64,000 nucleotides of DNA from Gordionus sp. m RMFG-2023 (taxonomy: Eukaryota > Nematomorpha > Gordioida > Chordodea > Parachordodidae), in the NCBI RefSeq assembly GCF_954871325.1, contig NC_088776.1, positions 6,083,985-6,147,984 of the forward strand, given 5' to 3'. Both the position numbers and the translations under genes were made by a program. Positions 25,821 through 37,432 of this stretch are shown in pieces. The notes beneath the pieces were generated by a model that saw nothing but the letters and a program-made list of their open reading frames with translations, was not told where the DNA came from and did not search any database. Numbering within the stretch: the first letter of the stretch is position 1; each line of letters begins with the position of its first letter.

Positions 25821-26490
25821 AATTATTTTTTGTTTTATTATATTCTAATATTGTATTATTACTTAAAAAGTAAGCTAAATTCCATATATTATCTATCATT
25901 CGAAAAATTGCAAGAACAAATATAGGTTTTTATAAATTACATATGATCACATTTTAATGGTTAAAGTAAGATAAATTAATTTTTTAAAATAATTTTTGCA
26001 TACTTGATATTGATCTTTTTTATAAATAGCCACTTTGTTTTTATTGTCATTATTACAATATTACCATATTACTATATTACCATACAATAATATCATTCTA
26101 ATAAATAAGATATCACAGAAAATTTTTTTATAAAAGATTATTTTACACCTAGCATAAAAATGTATATAATGTATAAAGATTTACCATTTTTAGGGGAAAT
26201 ATTAGATAAGGGATTCCGATAATTTTATAAATGTCGTTATATTTTATTTGTAAAATGATATATTTGTTTTAAGTAAAGAATGGAGAGGGGGGGGATTTGT
26301 GTATTTGCTCGAATTTTCAGTTGATTTCGAAAGACTTTGATTTGCTATTCTGAGATATAATAACTTGGGGGTTTAACGTCGGCTAATATCTAATGAGAAT
26401 TGTTGGTGGGTTAAGCGTCCATGTATTTCTTTTTATACAAATTTTGTTTTGTTAAGTTAATCGTTAAAGTAATATAATTTGATTGTTTAA
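25821..26490. other. MULE interior, non-coding
   Basis: AT-rich, with a G-run near 26286. On the minus strand a TATA-like TGTATAAAAAGAAATACATG lies near 26435. No coding region recognised. Confidence 0.35.
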
Positions 26491-26539
26491 ATGACCATGA
26501 AAAGGGTCTTCGGATTTTGTAGCGAACTTTTGGTTGAGT

Positions 26540-26583
26540 GGCCCTAAAAAGGGCCTTTGAGTGTTATGGCCCTAAAAAGGGCC
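26540..26583 (-). promoter_or_regulatory. Two tandem histone-like 3' stem-loops
   Basis: On the minus strand the 16-nt palindrome GGCCCTTTTTAGGGCC occurs twice (26583-26568 and 26555-26540), 28 nt apart, both followed by CA-rich sequence. Six-base-pair stem and four-base T loop match the form of the replication-dependent histone mRNA 3' stem-loop (GGYYCUUUUNAGRRCC). A degenerate third hairpin, GACCCTTTTCATGGTC, lies at about 26493-26508. They sit 68 nt beyond the stop of the MULE transposase frame on the same strand. No histone gene is nearby. Confidence 0.5.
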
Positions 26584-26650
26584 TTTGGATAAATTAATTC
26601 TGAAATAAATTAGTGCTTATTGGTTAATTTTTATGTAGGAACTATAATAA

Positions 26651-27397
26651 CTAGGCTCTAGTTCTATCTGATCTAGACCTTTTAGATTGACACGGTTTTT
26701 TAGATCCTGTAGGTTGAATTAATGTCAATCCATCACATGTCGAGGTAATTTTTTTTCGTTTATTTGTACTATGTGATTTAAGCACATTTAATATTATTTT
26801 TTTATGTTGATCGTCACTTATCTGGTCCCATTCATGACGAATTTTTGTCACATCATACTTTTTTGTTAAATAATAATTTCCCATACCAAGAAGGGCTCTT
26901 TCAAAATCTTTTTCTTGTGCTAAACTTAATTCATAAATTTTATTGACCATCATATGCACAGGTGTTGTAGAATCTCGGTTAAACTTTATTTTTAACACAT
27001 TATTTAAAGATTCGCAGTTATTGTTAGTATAAAGATACGATATTACCTTATTTTTCAAAGGTAAATATACATATAAAAATAAATTATTTTTTCAACTGGC
27101 ATCTATATGTTTCAATAATTTAACAAACTGTTTATCTCTACAATAATCTCGCAGATTTTGAACCTTTTCTCCAAAGATTTTATCGCTTAATGAAAATACA
27201 AGTCCTTCTTTGCCAAAAATTTTAGTTACAATATCATCCCTTGTCCTTGATTTTAATTTTCTTGGCAAAAGATACATATACTTTTTAATATTCATATTTA
27301 AAATTTTACATATCACAGCATATATCTTATTTTCTTCAAGAATATTTATTAATTTCCTTATTCTTTTTCGCCATATTTTAAATATATCGACGACCAA
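26651..27397 (-). pseudogene. MULE-type transposase, C-terminal part, broken
   Basis: Two adjacent minus frames. The downstream one (27058-26651, 135 codons) has NNNCESLNNVLK, then TTPVHMMVNKIYELSLAQE, the NN-x-x-E-S-x-N-x-x-L-K block typical of the region after the catalytic core of MULE transposases. It ends in a basic tail (KKPCQSKRSRSDRTRA). The upstream one (27397-27092, 101 codons) contains IFGKEGLVFSLSDKIFGEKV, seen before that block in related animal proteins. The two lie in different frames about 33 bp apart and an intervening stop is present. The catalytic DDE segment is not visible, so this is a dead or internally deleted copy. A FLYWCH or SWIM zinc finger was not found. Confidence 0.6.
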
Positions 27398-27489
27398 AAT
27401 TAACTAAAAATTTACAACTTATATTAAGATAAATGGATATAAAATAACCCAAACGAAATTAGTAAAGATTACATTTTATATATAAATGC

Positions 27490-28281
27490 AGGGATCTAAA
27501 CTGAACTATAAGCGTTATTTTTAATTGAACCTGAACCTTTATATTTATCCGAACCGTTAACCGAACCGATATTCTTTTCGATGTTGGACTCGACAGAATA
27601 TCATTACCAATTTTATGTAATATATTTTAATTTGCAGGATGGTAGTGAAGAAGAAGGTTGTGAAATTTAAGTTATGGAAATAAGTTCCCATGAATCAAAT
27701 CCTAATCTTAAAATTTTAAATGGAAATTTTTTTAAATAAAAGTTAAAAAGACTGGATATAAAATCTGTATAAACATAAAAATGATAAAGGGTTAAACACA
27801 AATTTTGTTAAACACATTTAAAATATATTATTTATATGTGGCTATAAGGAGCATAGGTTTTCTTAAAAATTCATGCTTAAGATGGTATGGACAAAATTTA
27901 AGAAAATATTTTCCAATAATTTGAATATAATGAGGCTTTTTTTTGATATGAATATTACATCAATATTTTAAGATATGTATTAAAGAATACTTTCAAAATA
28001 TATTAATAAAAGAAGCCCTAAATGTAGTATAGTATCATAGTATATAATCTAAACTATTACATCAATAGATTTAATATCTAATAAAGAAAATATTTTTTTT
28101 GGTGAAACAAGTGTTGCTGAGTTTAATAATACAAATAACATTATTTTATAAATATAATACTGTAATATCTTCATCAACTTCAATTGAAAGGTTATTTGGT
28201 TTCGGTACAATGCTATGTATGCCAAAATGGCAAAGGTCTAATACTATATTATTTGAAAATTTTGATTATCTTATAAAATAA
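27490..28281 (+). pseudogene. hAT transposase remnant (dimerisation domain)
   Basis: A 60-codon + frame at 28099-28281 ends with SSSTSIERLFGFGTM and an FENFDYLIK tail. This matches the S-x-x-SERLFS...LLFLK signature at the C-terminal dimerisation region of hAT transposases. Upstream to about 27490 the sequence is AT-rich with GAACC repeats (CTGAACC, CCGAACCG) like those flanking other hAT debris here. No start or catalytic domain is visible. It lies within the MULE interior, so it is a later insertion or a piece of one. Confidence 0.5.
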
Positions 28282-29009
28282 TAAATCTATTTTAAATACT
28301 CTTTTACAAATTAATATTTCAACTCCCATTAAAAATACTAGTCTCCCTTCCCTATCTATAAGAATGGGCTATTACTGATATTAAAATGCCTGATATATTA
28401 ACTCATCATTAAATATTTTATTAATTATTGTAAATATTCATTCTTATTAAATATATGTTATGTTCTTCACAAATAAATAGTTAAAACTATATTTTATAAA
28501 CTATTCTAATTTTATTTTGATATTTTGAAAAAAATACTAGTATCTGTATCTAAGATTAGTTTTTTCACATCTGTATCTAGATTCTTAAGGACCTACCCAT
28601 GTAATATAATATTTTCTTACGTGATTATCCATTTCTGATTGAATATATTAGATATATGACGACTAGAAAAAAATCTATTGTTATTGAGGTAAAAAAAGGT
28701 AAATGAATGAATGGCATCATGTGAAATATTTATATAAATATGATTCTAATTATATAAATATAAATTAATCATTTACTATAATATTTAGATAAATCAAGAT
28801 AAATAATATTTAAATTATTTTATTTAAATAGTAACTTGGTATTATTAAATATCATTTGACACAAAATAATATTTTATATAGTAATATTAACAATATACTT
28901 TACCGGCTTGATTTTGTTTTAAATATTATACATAGCCCTCCACCATGCGTATTATGATATCAGCTTATTAAAATGAATCTTTAATGTTTTAGGAGTAAAT
29001 TCTGATATA
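28282..29009. other. AT-rich MULE interior
   Basis: No gene recognised. A near-palindromic TAGTATCTGTATCTAAGATT / CATCTGTATCTAGATTCTTA pair near 28540-28590 may mark the end of the adjacent hAT remnant. Confidence 0.3.
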
Positions 29010-29254
29010 TAACATTTTTAAATGATTATATTTTTTTATAATAGTATTTAATATACACGCCAACTTGCGGATATAATATTATTGGAATTTAAAATTTAAT
29101 TTTTAATATAATTATATTAATAGATTAAAACGATTTATTATGAGATAAAAGATAATTCAACTATTAATGTATATTTCTTTATTATTGAATATATCTAAAA
29201 ATTTAATTTTTTATAAGTTATTTATATCATAAGAAAATGGATCTCACTACAAAT
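29010..29254 (-). repeat. MULE right TIR, inner part
   Basis: Inverted copy of blocks at 25370-25820 and 19381-19429 (CCGCAAGTTGGCG, GTTGAATTATCTTTTATC, GTGAGATCCATTTTC). It is cut at CTACAAAT by the hAT insertion and resumes at 41460. Confidence 0.75.
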
Positions 29255-29432
29255 CAGAGTTGTACATTTGCTCAAAATAAAAAGATCAAGATCAATTTGA
29301 AGATCTTTTATTTATAAAAAAATTTGAGCAACGATCTTAAAAGATCTAGATTTATTTTTTAAAAATTTTGTGTAGATCTTTGAAGATCGCTGCGATCAAC
29401 GATCTTCAAAGATCTTCATGATATTTATTTTT
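29255..29432. repeat. Left TIR of the 12.2-kb hAT
   Basis: CAGAGTTGTACA followed by GATC-rich palindromes, ending ATGATATTTATTTTTTTGC. It mirrors 41290-41451. Confidence 0.85.
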
Positions 29433-29435
29433 TTG

Positions 29436-30866
29436 CTAGGGGTCCAGACGATATTCCAATAGAAAGCCTTAAAGCGCTAGGAGATGATGGAATACATCTC
29501 CTCACAAATCTGTACAATAAAATACTTGGAAATGAAGAGGTCCCCCAAAAATGGAGGCAGAGCTATCTAGTTCCTATCTTCAAAAATAAAGGGGATCCAC
29601 ACAATTGTCAAAATTACAGGGGCATAAAACTAATGTCACACTGTCTAAAACTATACGAAAAAATAATAGAAAAAAGATTAAGAGATATAATCGAAATAGG
29701 AGAGACACAGTTTGGCTTTATGCCTGGAAGATCAACAACCGATGCTATCCATGCAATTAGGCAAATGAGTGAAAAATACAGGGAAAAGAACAAAAAGCTA
29801 CACATGGCCTTTCTCGATCTAGAAAAGGCCTTCGATAGAATCCCAAGAAAACTTATCTGGTGGGCGCTACGCCACAAAAAAGTTCCCGAAAAATATATAA
29901 GAATAATAGAGGATATGTATATGGGACATACAACAATGGTCCGTAGCACAACAGGTACTTCAGCAGGCTTCACAATAGCCGAAGGAGTTCATCAAGGGTC
30001 GGCTCTCAGCCCACTTCTCTTCATTACAGTAATAGATGTATTAGCACAGTCTATACCTCAAACAGTCCCGTGGAATATGATATTTGCAGATGATATTGTA
30101 ATACTTGCCGAATCCAAGGATGAAATGAAAGAAAGGTTAGTGAATTGGATAAATATCCTAGAAACGCACGGATTAAAAGTAAATAGAGAAAAGACGGAGT
30201 ATATGGTGATAGGAGGAGATGAAACGGAGAGTATTGATATAAATGATTGGCAGATATCCGCAATTGAAAGCTGCAAATATTTGGGCTCCGCTATACAAAC
30301 AAACGGCACAATAGAAAAAGAGATAAAGAATAAGATTAATCAAGGGTGGTTAAAGTGGAGATCTTTATCTGGAGTGCTATTTGACAAAAGAATCCCACAC
30401 AAATTAAAGGGAAAAATTTACAGTTCCATAGTACAACCAACTATTCTATATAGTTCGGAAACATGGCCAACCAAAGAATCAGACGAGAGAAGTCTACAAA
30501 CTATGGAGATGAGAATGCTGAGGATGATTGCTGGGGTAACAAGAAAGGATAAGGTGCGCAGTACAAGAATACTAAATAGTTTAAAGGTAGTGCCCATTAA
30601 GACTAAGTTAATGGTAAACAGACTTAGGTGGTATGGGCACACAATGAGAAGGCCTATGAACTACATAGGAAATAAAGTTGAAAGATTGGAAGTGATGGGC
30701 AAACGTAAAAGAGGAAGGCCAAAACTTCAATGGGGCCATAAAGTTAGAGCCAATATAAAGAAGTATAAAATAGATAAAAGAGATTGTACGAATAACATAA
30801 AGTGGAGAGAGATGTTGAAGGAGCTTACCACCAGAAAAGGTGAAAGCTAAAAAGAAAAAAAAAAAT
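29436..30866 (+). pseudogene. RTE-type LINE, 5'-truncated reverse transcriptase
   Basis: An open frame from about 29441 to 30850 (first internal ATG at 29633) covers the reverse transcriptase from just before finger motif 1 (NYRGIKLMSHCLKL) through GFMPGRSTTDAI, the DLEKAFDRIPR aspartate motif, VHQGSALSPLLF, the FADD active site (IFADDIVILAE), then KYLGS and the RTE-like C-terminal region (GWLKWRSLSGVLFDKRIPHK, RLRWYGHTMRRP). The endonuclease domain is absent, as expected of a 5'-truncated insertion. A poly-A-like tail follows at 30850-30866. The reading frame is uninterrupted, so it inserted relatively recently. A second, more decayed copy lies at 49262-50121. Confidence 0.85.
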
Positions 30867-30869
30867 TAA

Positions 30870-31770
30870 AAGCCCAGATGTTTTTCAATTTTATTAATAT
30901 AATATTTCTTTTATGTTTTATACCTCTCCTCCTGCCTTGATGAAAGAAAAAAATATTGACACAGCATGTTTCTAAAATTTTTGATGGCTTTATTATTAGA
31001 TTGCAAAATATTAAAAAAAGAGTGCCTTCTAATCCCTATAATTTTAGCGATTTTTAATATTAAGTAAAAGTCATGCTTTTACTATATACAACGATATAAA
31101 ATAGCAAGTTGCGATTTTAAAAATAAAAGTAAAACAAAATTAACACTTCCCCAAGATGTCTAGGAAATGTCATAAAAACCACCAATAAAATCAGAATGAT
31201 ATGATATATTTGTCATATTATATACCCTTAAAATAAGCTAAATTTGAATAAAAAAATTAATCCCAAGCCCGGCCCAAGTCATATTGCATAAAATTTCCAA
31301 AGAACCCAAACCTAGGCCCGCTAGAAAATATATATTTAGGTCTATACCCTATCCATGTTTCTGATATAATTATGGGTTGTTAAATTCTAGACTCAACTAA
31401 TTAAAATGGGTCAATTCAATTTTTTTTATTCTGAAAATATTTTAATTTTACTCTACCAACTCGAGTCGCGAAATGCAGTTGTAATTATGAATCTTTATTT
31501 TAAACTTAGGGAAATAGTTCAATATTAACATCAAATATTCTCTTTAGTATCTCTCCTTTTAAAATTCAACTCATACTTCTTTAAACATTCATCCCAATAT
31601 ATTAAACTTTTACACAAATTTCAAATACCTCTTTGTCTCTGATTTTACAATTCATCTCAATATAATTATAATAAATTCTTGCGCATATACCTTTTTTGTA
31701 CCTCATCTTTTATAATTCAACCCACGTATATATATTTCAATTCAAATCAATCCTTGATTCTCCCAAATAT
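30870..31770 (+). repeat. Left arm of the TTAA element
   Basis: Inverted copy of 37433-38348, with scattered differences. Confidence 0.85.
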
Positions 31771-32161
31771 ATCCCCCTTTATTAAAAGCCCAGATGGTTT
31801 TCAATTTTTATATATTATTTCTTTTATACCTTCCCTGCCCTGCCTTGATGAAAGAAAAAACAAATTATTTCGTTTCGTTTTTTTATTTTACTCTTTCAAA
31901 AAATATTAACATTTTTATTTATTTATATGCACAAAATCCGTAATTTATGTTATGGTATTATCTTTACACAAAATTGTTTTTATTTTATTTAGTTATTTTT
32001 TAAAATAGTTTACCAAAGAATTTTTTCTTCTAAGAGTTATATTTCAAAATTTATGAATAATTTACCTCTTATTTGATAATTATTTTTTTTTACTTTATAT
32101 ACTCTAACTCTATTTAATATAAAGCATTTTTAAATCTTTCTATTTTTTCTCTTAAAAATAT

Positions 32162-33416
32162 CAGAGACCTGCAGGCCCGGCCCTAAACCCGGCCGTATTT
32201 TAAATTTTTTAAATATACCCGGGCCGGGCCTAAAAATAATTTTTTTAAACATATCCGGGCCGGGCCTAAAATATATGTTTTTAAATATATCCGGGCCGGG
32301 CCTTAATATTTTTTATAAAAATTTTTACATTATGAGTTAATGGCTATAAGATTATATTATATTATAGTTATGATTAATATAATATTGGGTGATGGTTAAC
32401 ACTACCTAACACCCACAGATCGATTTAATTATTAATTTCCTGCAAATTTATTCAAAGTATTAATACATTTTTTTTATAATTCATATCTAATTTTTTACAA
32501 CATATACCAAAACAATCAAATAAAGGAATATCTTAAATAAGCCCCAATATTCAAGTATTATTAATATATTTTTTTATAATTCATATCTAAATTTTTAGAA
32601 TATATTTTACCAAAACAATCAAATAAAGGAATATCACATTTGAAGTTTGTAATACCTTTCAAAGCGAAAAGGGAGAAATAAAATTGATTTTACTTAATAT
32701 AAAGCATTTTTTAATTGAAAAATTTATCATTTTATTTCTCTTTTTCTATGTCCCAAATTCAAGCAATTAAGTATGTTGTCAGGGACAGATCGCAAGATGA
32801 CGGAAAACTATATAAAAGATAATATTAAATTACAAGAGGCTCAGGAAGTAAATGAAATACCATCGACCAGTCAAATTACGACTGTTGTTAAACAAACTGA
32901 ATCGTTTTATTACAAATGGGGCGATGGTAATTCTGGTAATATATCAATACCCGATGATGAGTATTATAATTACATAAATAAAAAAATAGATGAAACATTT
33001 AAGGTGGATAATTTGTTAGAGTGGTGGGCGGCTCATCAAAGCGAATTTTTTGCAATATAAAATATAGTATATGCTCAAAATATCCATTTTTATAAATAAC
33101 AGTTTTATAATTTTTATAAATTCAATATAATATTCTCAAAATATTAGCTTTTTACATGTATTTTTTAAATAATAAGCGATAATACTCGCTGAAAAATATG
33201 GCAAAATACCTCATAGGTGAATTTTTGTATATACCAGGTCGAATATAATTTCAAAAAATTCCGAGCCGGGCCTGAAATTTTTTTTTTAAATATCCGGACC
33301 GGGCCGTAAAATTTTTAAAAAATATATGGGCCGGGCCTTAAATTTTTAAATCCGGGCCGGGCCGTAAAAATTAAAACCGGGCCGGGCCGTGCAAATGGTG
33401 CCTCTGCAGGTCTCTG
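32162..33416. mobile_element. CAGAGACCTGCAG-family hAT element, internally deleted
   Basis: Termini CAGAGACCTGCAGG and CCTCTGCAGGTCTCTG are flanked by a perfect 8-bp duplication AAAAATAT (32154-32161, 33417-33424). Both subterminal regions are arrays of CCGGGCCGGGCC blocks separated by poly-T. Between them are a diverged tandem pair (about 32440-32640; each ends AACAATCAAATAAAGGAATA) and a short hAT-like ORF. Confidence 0.85.
32773..33060 (+). CDS. hAT transposase fragment, 95 codons
   Basis: The ORF starts MLSGTDRKMTENYIKD and ends NLLEWWAAHQSEFFAI. The last block matches the L-x-W-W-x-x-x-x-x-x-F-P start of the hAT dimerisation domain (usually followed by LAxLARxxLSIP), but the frame stops there, so the conserved SERxFS core is lost. 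The first 80 residues are acidic and not diagnostic. This is probably the residue left by internal deletion of a full element; it may be translated but would not be a transposase. Confidence 0.5.
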   Translation: MLSGTDRKMTENYIKDNIKLQEAQEVNEIPSTSQITTVVKQTESFYYKWGDGNSGNISIPDDEYYNYINKKIDETFKVDNLLEWWAAHQSEFFAI

Positions 33417-33899
33417 AAAAATATTTTAAAAACGGCAAATCCAGTCAATTATATAGATGGCACAAAAGTTTGGACATCTATCAGCGAATTGGCGAGGTTT
33501 AGGTCATATTAATAATAGCATGCCGAACCAAAGTGTTTATCAAATTCGTATATACTATAATTATATTTTTTGTGTATTATATTTTGATGTTTATAAAATG
33601 AGATTATTGTACATTTTTAAAAAATTTTAATAAAATTTGAATATTAGATTGAAGAAATAATTTAAATATTTTTTATAAGCATTTCTAATTCTAAAAATCG
33701 GACGTTTATTGGCCAATTTGTTTGGATAACTTTATATGAAATCACTAGGTTTTATTTCGTTTATTTTCTGTAAATTGTTATATGCTAATGAAAATTAGTT
33801 TCCTTAAAAGTGTCATCTTGAAACATTATATCTGTTTATAATTTTTTTTGCAAAAAATTATATATTTTTTTTATAAGCTTTAGAAAAAATTTCAAATTG

Positions 33900-34005
33900 A
33901 ATCGAAACGAATAATGATTTTATTATTCGTACGAATACTAATAACGCAATTATTCGATTCGTATTTTCGAATCGAATACGAATAATAGTATTATTCGATT
34001 CTATT
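33900..34005. repeat. ATTCG-rich palindromic array
   Basis: About 100 bp of ATTCG/CGAAT words in both orientations (TTATTCGTACGAATA, ATTCGATTCG, CGAATCGAATACGAAT), able to fold on itself. It lies between the MITE and the hAT transposase and may be a terminus of the latter's element. Confidence 0.5.
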
Positions 34006-34281
34006 TGTTTTTTTGTAGGCCTACTTAAAACAAGTATGTTTCTAAAGTAAAATTAATTTTGATTTTTTTCAGTATTTCAAAAGTTTTGGTAAAGCCTTAC
34101 ATCCTATATATATAAATATTTTATTTTGTGTTTCAATTAATTGTCATTTTAAAATTAGTATCCCTTCACCTTGTAAAAATTTCATTAAAATGATTTTTTT
34201 TATTTATTCAAATAACAAATAAGACATGATATAATATTTTTAATTACAAATATTCAAATAAATATTTTATATAAATAAAAA

Positions 34282-36076
34282 TCAAAATATAACGTTGTTT
34301 AATAAATTTTTATTAAGCTTGATTAATAAAATATCGTTTAAAGTAGATTTGTCCAATCTGGTTCGTAAAGGCGTTACGATCAATCCTAGGGCACTGAAGG
34401 ATCTTTCAACCGACACTTGAGAACAAGGAGCAGCTAGAACTACTCGAGAGAGGGTATACAATTCAGGATCTTGATATTTTATGGATTGCCAATACTGCAA
34501 AATATTTTGATCAGATGGCAATTTTTGGCCATATATTAAACCATTTATTTTGGTCTTCATATCGATACTTTCAATATTTTGGTACATTGGAGCATTCGCG
34601 CTTTCTCGCTCCAAATATAAATCCAGCCTGGTTTTTTTAGAACTGATAGGAATAATAGGAGAGCCAATCAGAGATTGATTGTTTGGCTTATTAAAGATTT
34701 GAATTTGTCTTCACGACATCAGATGGTCCTAAAATAAAATTTTTTATATTTAATTTAAAGTCAAACATTATAAATTTACCCTAGCCTGTAATTTATCGTA
34801 TTCAGATGGATAGATTCCATTTTGATAATTAAATCTGGGATTCATGTAGATCCCACTTCTAAATACATTATTATCGAATAAATATTTCTGACGGTTATCC
34901 AAACATTTTATCAAATCATTAGAGAATTAGTTATTGATTTCCTCTAAATCTAATTTGCATTCCAGCCAGAATTTAAAAAAATCCCCTATGGTACAAGATT
35001 TTTCTTGTAATTTTATTGTACATGTATTAGCCGGCGATAATACTGTGAGATATGTTTGAATTCTATCCCACAGTCGCGAATTAATAAATGTTATAGAATA
35101 TATTTGCCCCATTTTAATGTAAAAAATTATATTATCATTCAGATTTTTTAGCATTCTATAGGTGCTATTCCACTTAGTGACAGTGTCCAACACTGGTTTA
35201 TTAATTTTTTCTAGTGTATATAAATTTTTATATTTTTGTGATTTAAATAATTTAAGAATCGATCTTATTTCATCTAGGTCCTCCTTAATAAATTTTTTTA
35301 TAAAATCATTAACCCCTAATTGAATTGTATGGGCACAACAACGCACACAAATCAGCCCAAATGATTTTCTTAGATCATTTATTAAATTTTCCAAGTCATC
35401 ATTTATTTCATCTTCATCATCGTGTTGAAGATCATCTTGATTTTGATTATGTATAATATACTCCTCAGACGAATCACTATCATTTTTATTTGAAATAGGT
35501 CTGTCATTTGCCTGGGCGATCTCTTTATCATTTAGAGAATCGTTAATTATTTGCGATGAAGACTCATCATTCATTTGGGACAAATTTTCTGAGATGGCAT
35601 CTTCATAAAGATCAATATGAGTAATTAGCTGTTCTTCGGCTATCATTTCAACGATTTTAACCATATTAGCACCATTGTCAACTGTTATACTGTATATTTG
35701 GCTCAAACATATATTATACTGTTTTAATAAATTATCTATTTCTTCCTTTAAATTAGACGCCGTGTGTGCCATTACAATTTCTAACATACCCAAAGTTTCG
35801 AATTTCGATCTTATCATCCATAATAAATTGGGCATTAACCCCCAACACTGATTTTTGAAATCTTGTGGCAGTATCTATCTTCAAAGAAATGAGCTTATTT
35901 TTTAGTTGTTGCATTATCTGGCATCTTATTTCTGACGCAGCATATTTTATTTTATCAATTACGATATGTTTGTTTATAGTCATATTCAACGATTGGACTA
36001 TTGGATCTAATAATAGCCTGAATGATTCATATGTTACTAAATTAATTGGCAAGTTGTTAATGGCAATTAATCCCAC
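34282..36076 (-). pseudogene. hAT transposase gene with a 51-nt intron, broken
   Basis: Minus-strand pieces in order: 36076-35753 (DAIx-like start with LVTYESFRLLLDPI), 35835-34927 with SITVDNGANMVK (first catalytic aspartate region), CVRCCAHTIQLGVND, and DTVTKWNSTYRML, then 34614-34282 with the dimerisation domain (DPELYTLSRVVLAAPCSQVSVERSFSALG...RTRL). Between the second and third pieces a GT-AG intron of 51 nt (34779-34729) is visible. The first and second pieces overlap in different frames, and stops interrupt the region on both sides of the intron, so the copy is dead. An acidic insert (about 35400-35600) separates the first two catalytic regions. A BED zinc finger was not seen upstream. 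Confidence 0.8.
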
Positions 36077-36384
36077 AACCGATTCGTAAACCTAATTTAT
36101 TTTTTAAAAAAATAATAAGATATTTAAAATTAATAATTATTTTAGAACCCTGCAAAATTCAACTTTCAGGTCAAATCAGATTCAAAAATACCTTTTATAT
36201 TTTATTTGGTAATCAATCAGATAGATTTTTATAGAATAGATGAAAATTATAGTTTTAATTCAATTTAAAATTGAAAAAAAAAAAGTAAAAACAAATTTTT
36301 TCCTAGAAAGAGGGATATTATATCCATAATCTACTTTTTATCTAGATTTCAATAATTAATATTAATTAACCATATTATATTTAC

Positions 36385-36728
36385 CAGAGACCTGCAGGCC
36401 CGGCCCTAAGCTTGGGCCGTATTTTAATTTTTTTAAATATACCCGGGCCGGGCCTGAAATTTTTTTTTTAAAAAAAAACCCAAATATATGAAATCGCCAT
36501 TATTAGCCATAAAAATCAAAAATAAATAGAATATATTTTTAAAAAATAAGGACCGGGCCTGAAAATTTTTTTTTAAACAAAGCCGGTCCAGGCCGGGTCT
36601 CAAAATATAAAATCCGGGCCGGGCCATGCCGAAAATAATTTCTGAAAAAAAATCCAGGCCGGGCCGAAAATTTTTTTGAAATAAAATCCGGGACCTGGCC
36701 GTACAAATGGCACCTCTGCAGGTCTCTA
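36385..36728. mobile_element. CAGAGACCTGCAG-family MITE
   Basis: 344 bp; CAGAGACCTGCAGG and CTCTGCAGGTCTCTA ends with an 8-bp duplication ATATTTAC (36377-36384, 36729-36736). The interior is GGGCCGGGCC blocks and poly-T, without coding capacity. Confidence 0.85.
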
Positions 36729-36979
36729 ATATTTACCATGAAGAGGGGGGTATTTCCAACCTAAACGCCACTAAGGTAAAAATGATTTATATAACATTAA
36801 ATAAGAATAACAGAATACTATTCGGTTCCGTACGTTTATATCAGTCTGAATCCCGGTTAAAAATAACAAAATGGATGTTTTTTATGTTAATTTAATATAA
36901 TACTATTGATTTTAAAATTTATATCTGATTATAAATTTTTAAAAAAGTATATATCCAAAAATCAATGATTACAAGGGCT

Positions 36980-37205
36980 TATTTTAAAAATGGTTTTTTT
37001 TTCAGGGGATTTTTTTTACTATTTTGTTAATTTTCTAAAAATAATTTAATATTATATAGGGATCAAAAAATATGGATACTATTTTCCGGGAAATTATTTT
37101 CTGTGGGATTTTTTTTTCAGGGAAATTATTTTCATAGGGAATTTTTTTCAGGGGAGTAATCTTCCGGGGATTTTTCTTCACGAGGAATTATTTTCCTAGA
37201 TTCCT
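36980..37205. repeat. Short tandem repeats, TTTTCCGGGGAATTA-like
   Basis: Six or so imperfect units of about 24-28 bp, each with a TTTTC-x-GGGGAATTATTTTC pattern. No coding content. Confidence 0.6.
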
Positions 37206-37432
37206 TAAAAATAAATTAAACCCGAGTTAAAAATTATTTTAAAAAATTAAATTCTACGATTTAACAACAAAAATTTGATTATATTATAGTGATTTATTGT
37301 AAAATATGTCTTTTAAGATTAGCTGTAAAATACAAATATATTTGAATTATAAGGTTATTAAATCATTTTTAAACTAGGTAGGCTGTGTAAAAATAAAACA
37401 ATTGGAGGTTGTTATAAAAGTATATATATTCG

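Noticed and set aside
26540-26583. Replication-dependent histone gene upstream of the stem-loops
   Set aside because: The frame ending upstream is a MULE transposase; no histone fold sequence is found on either strand within several kilobases.
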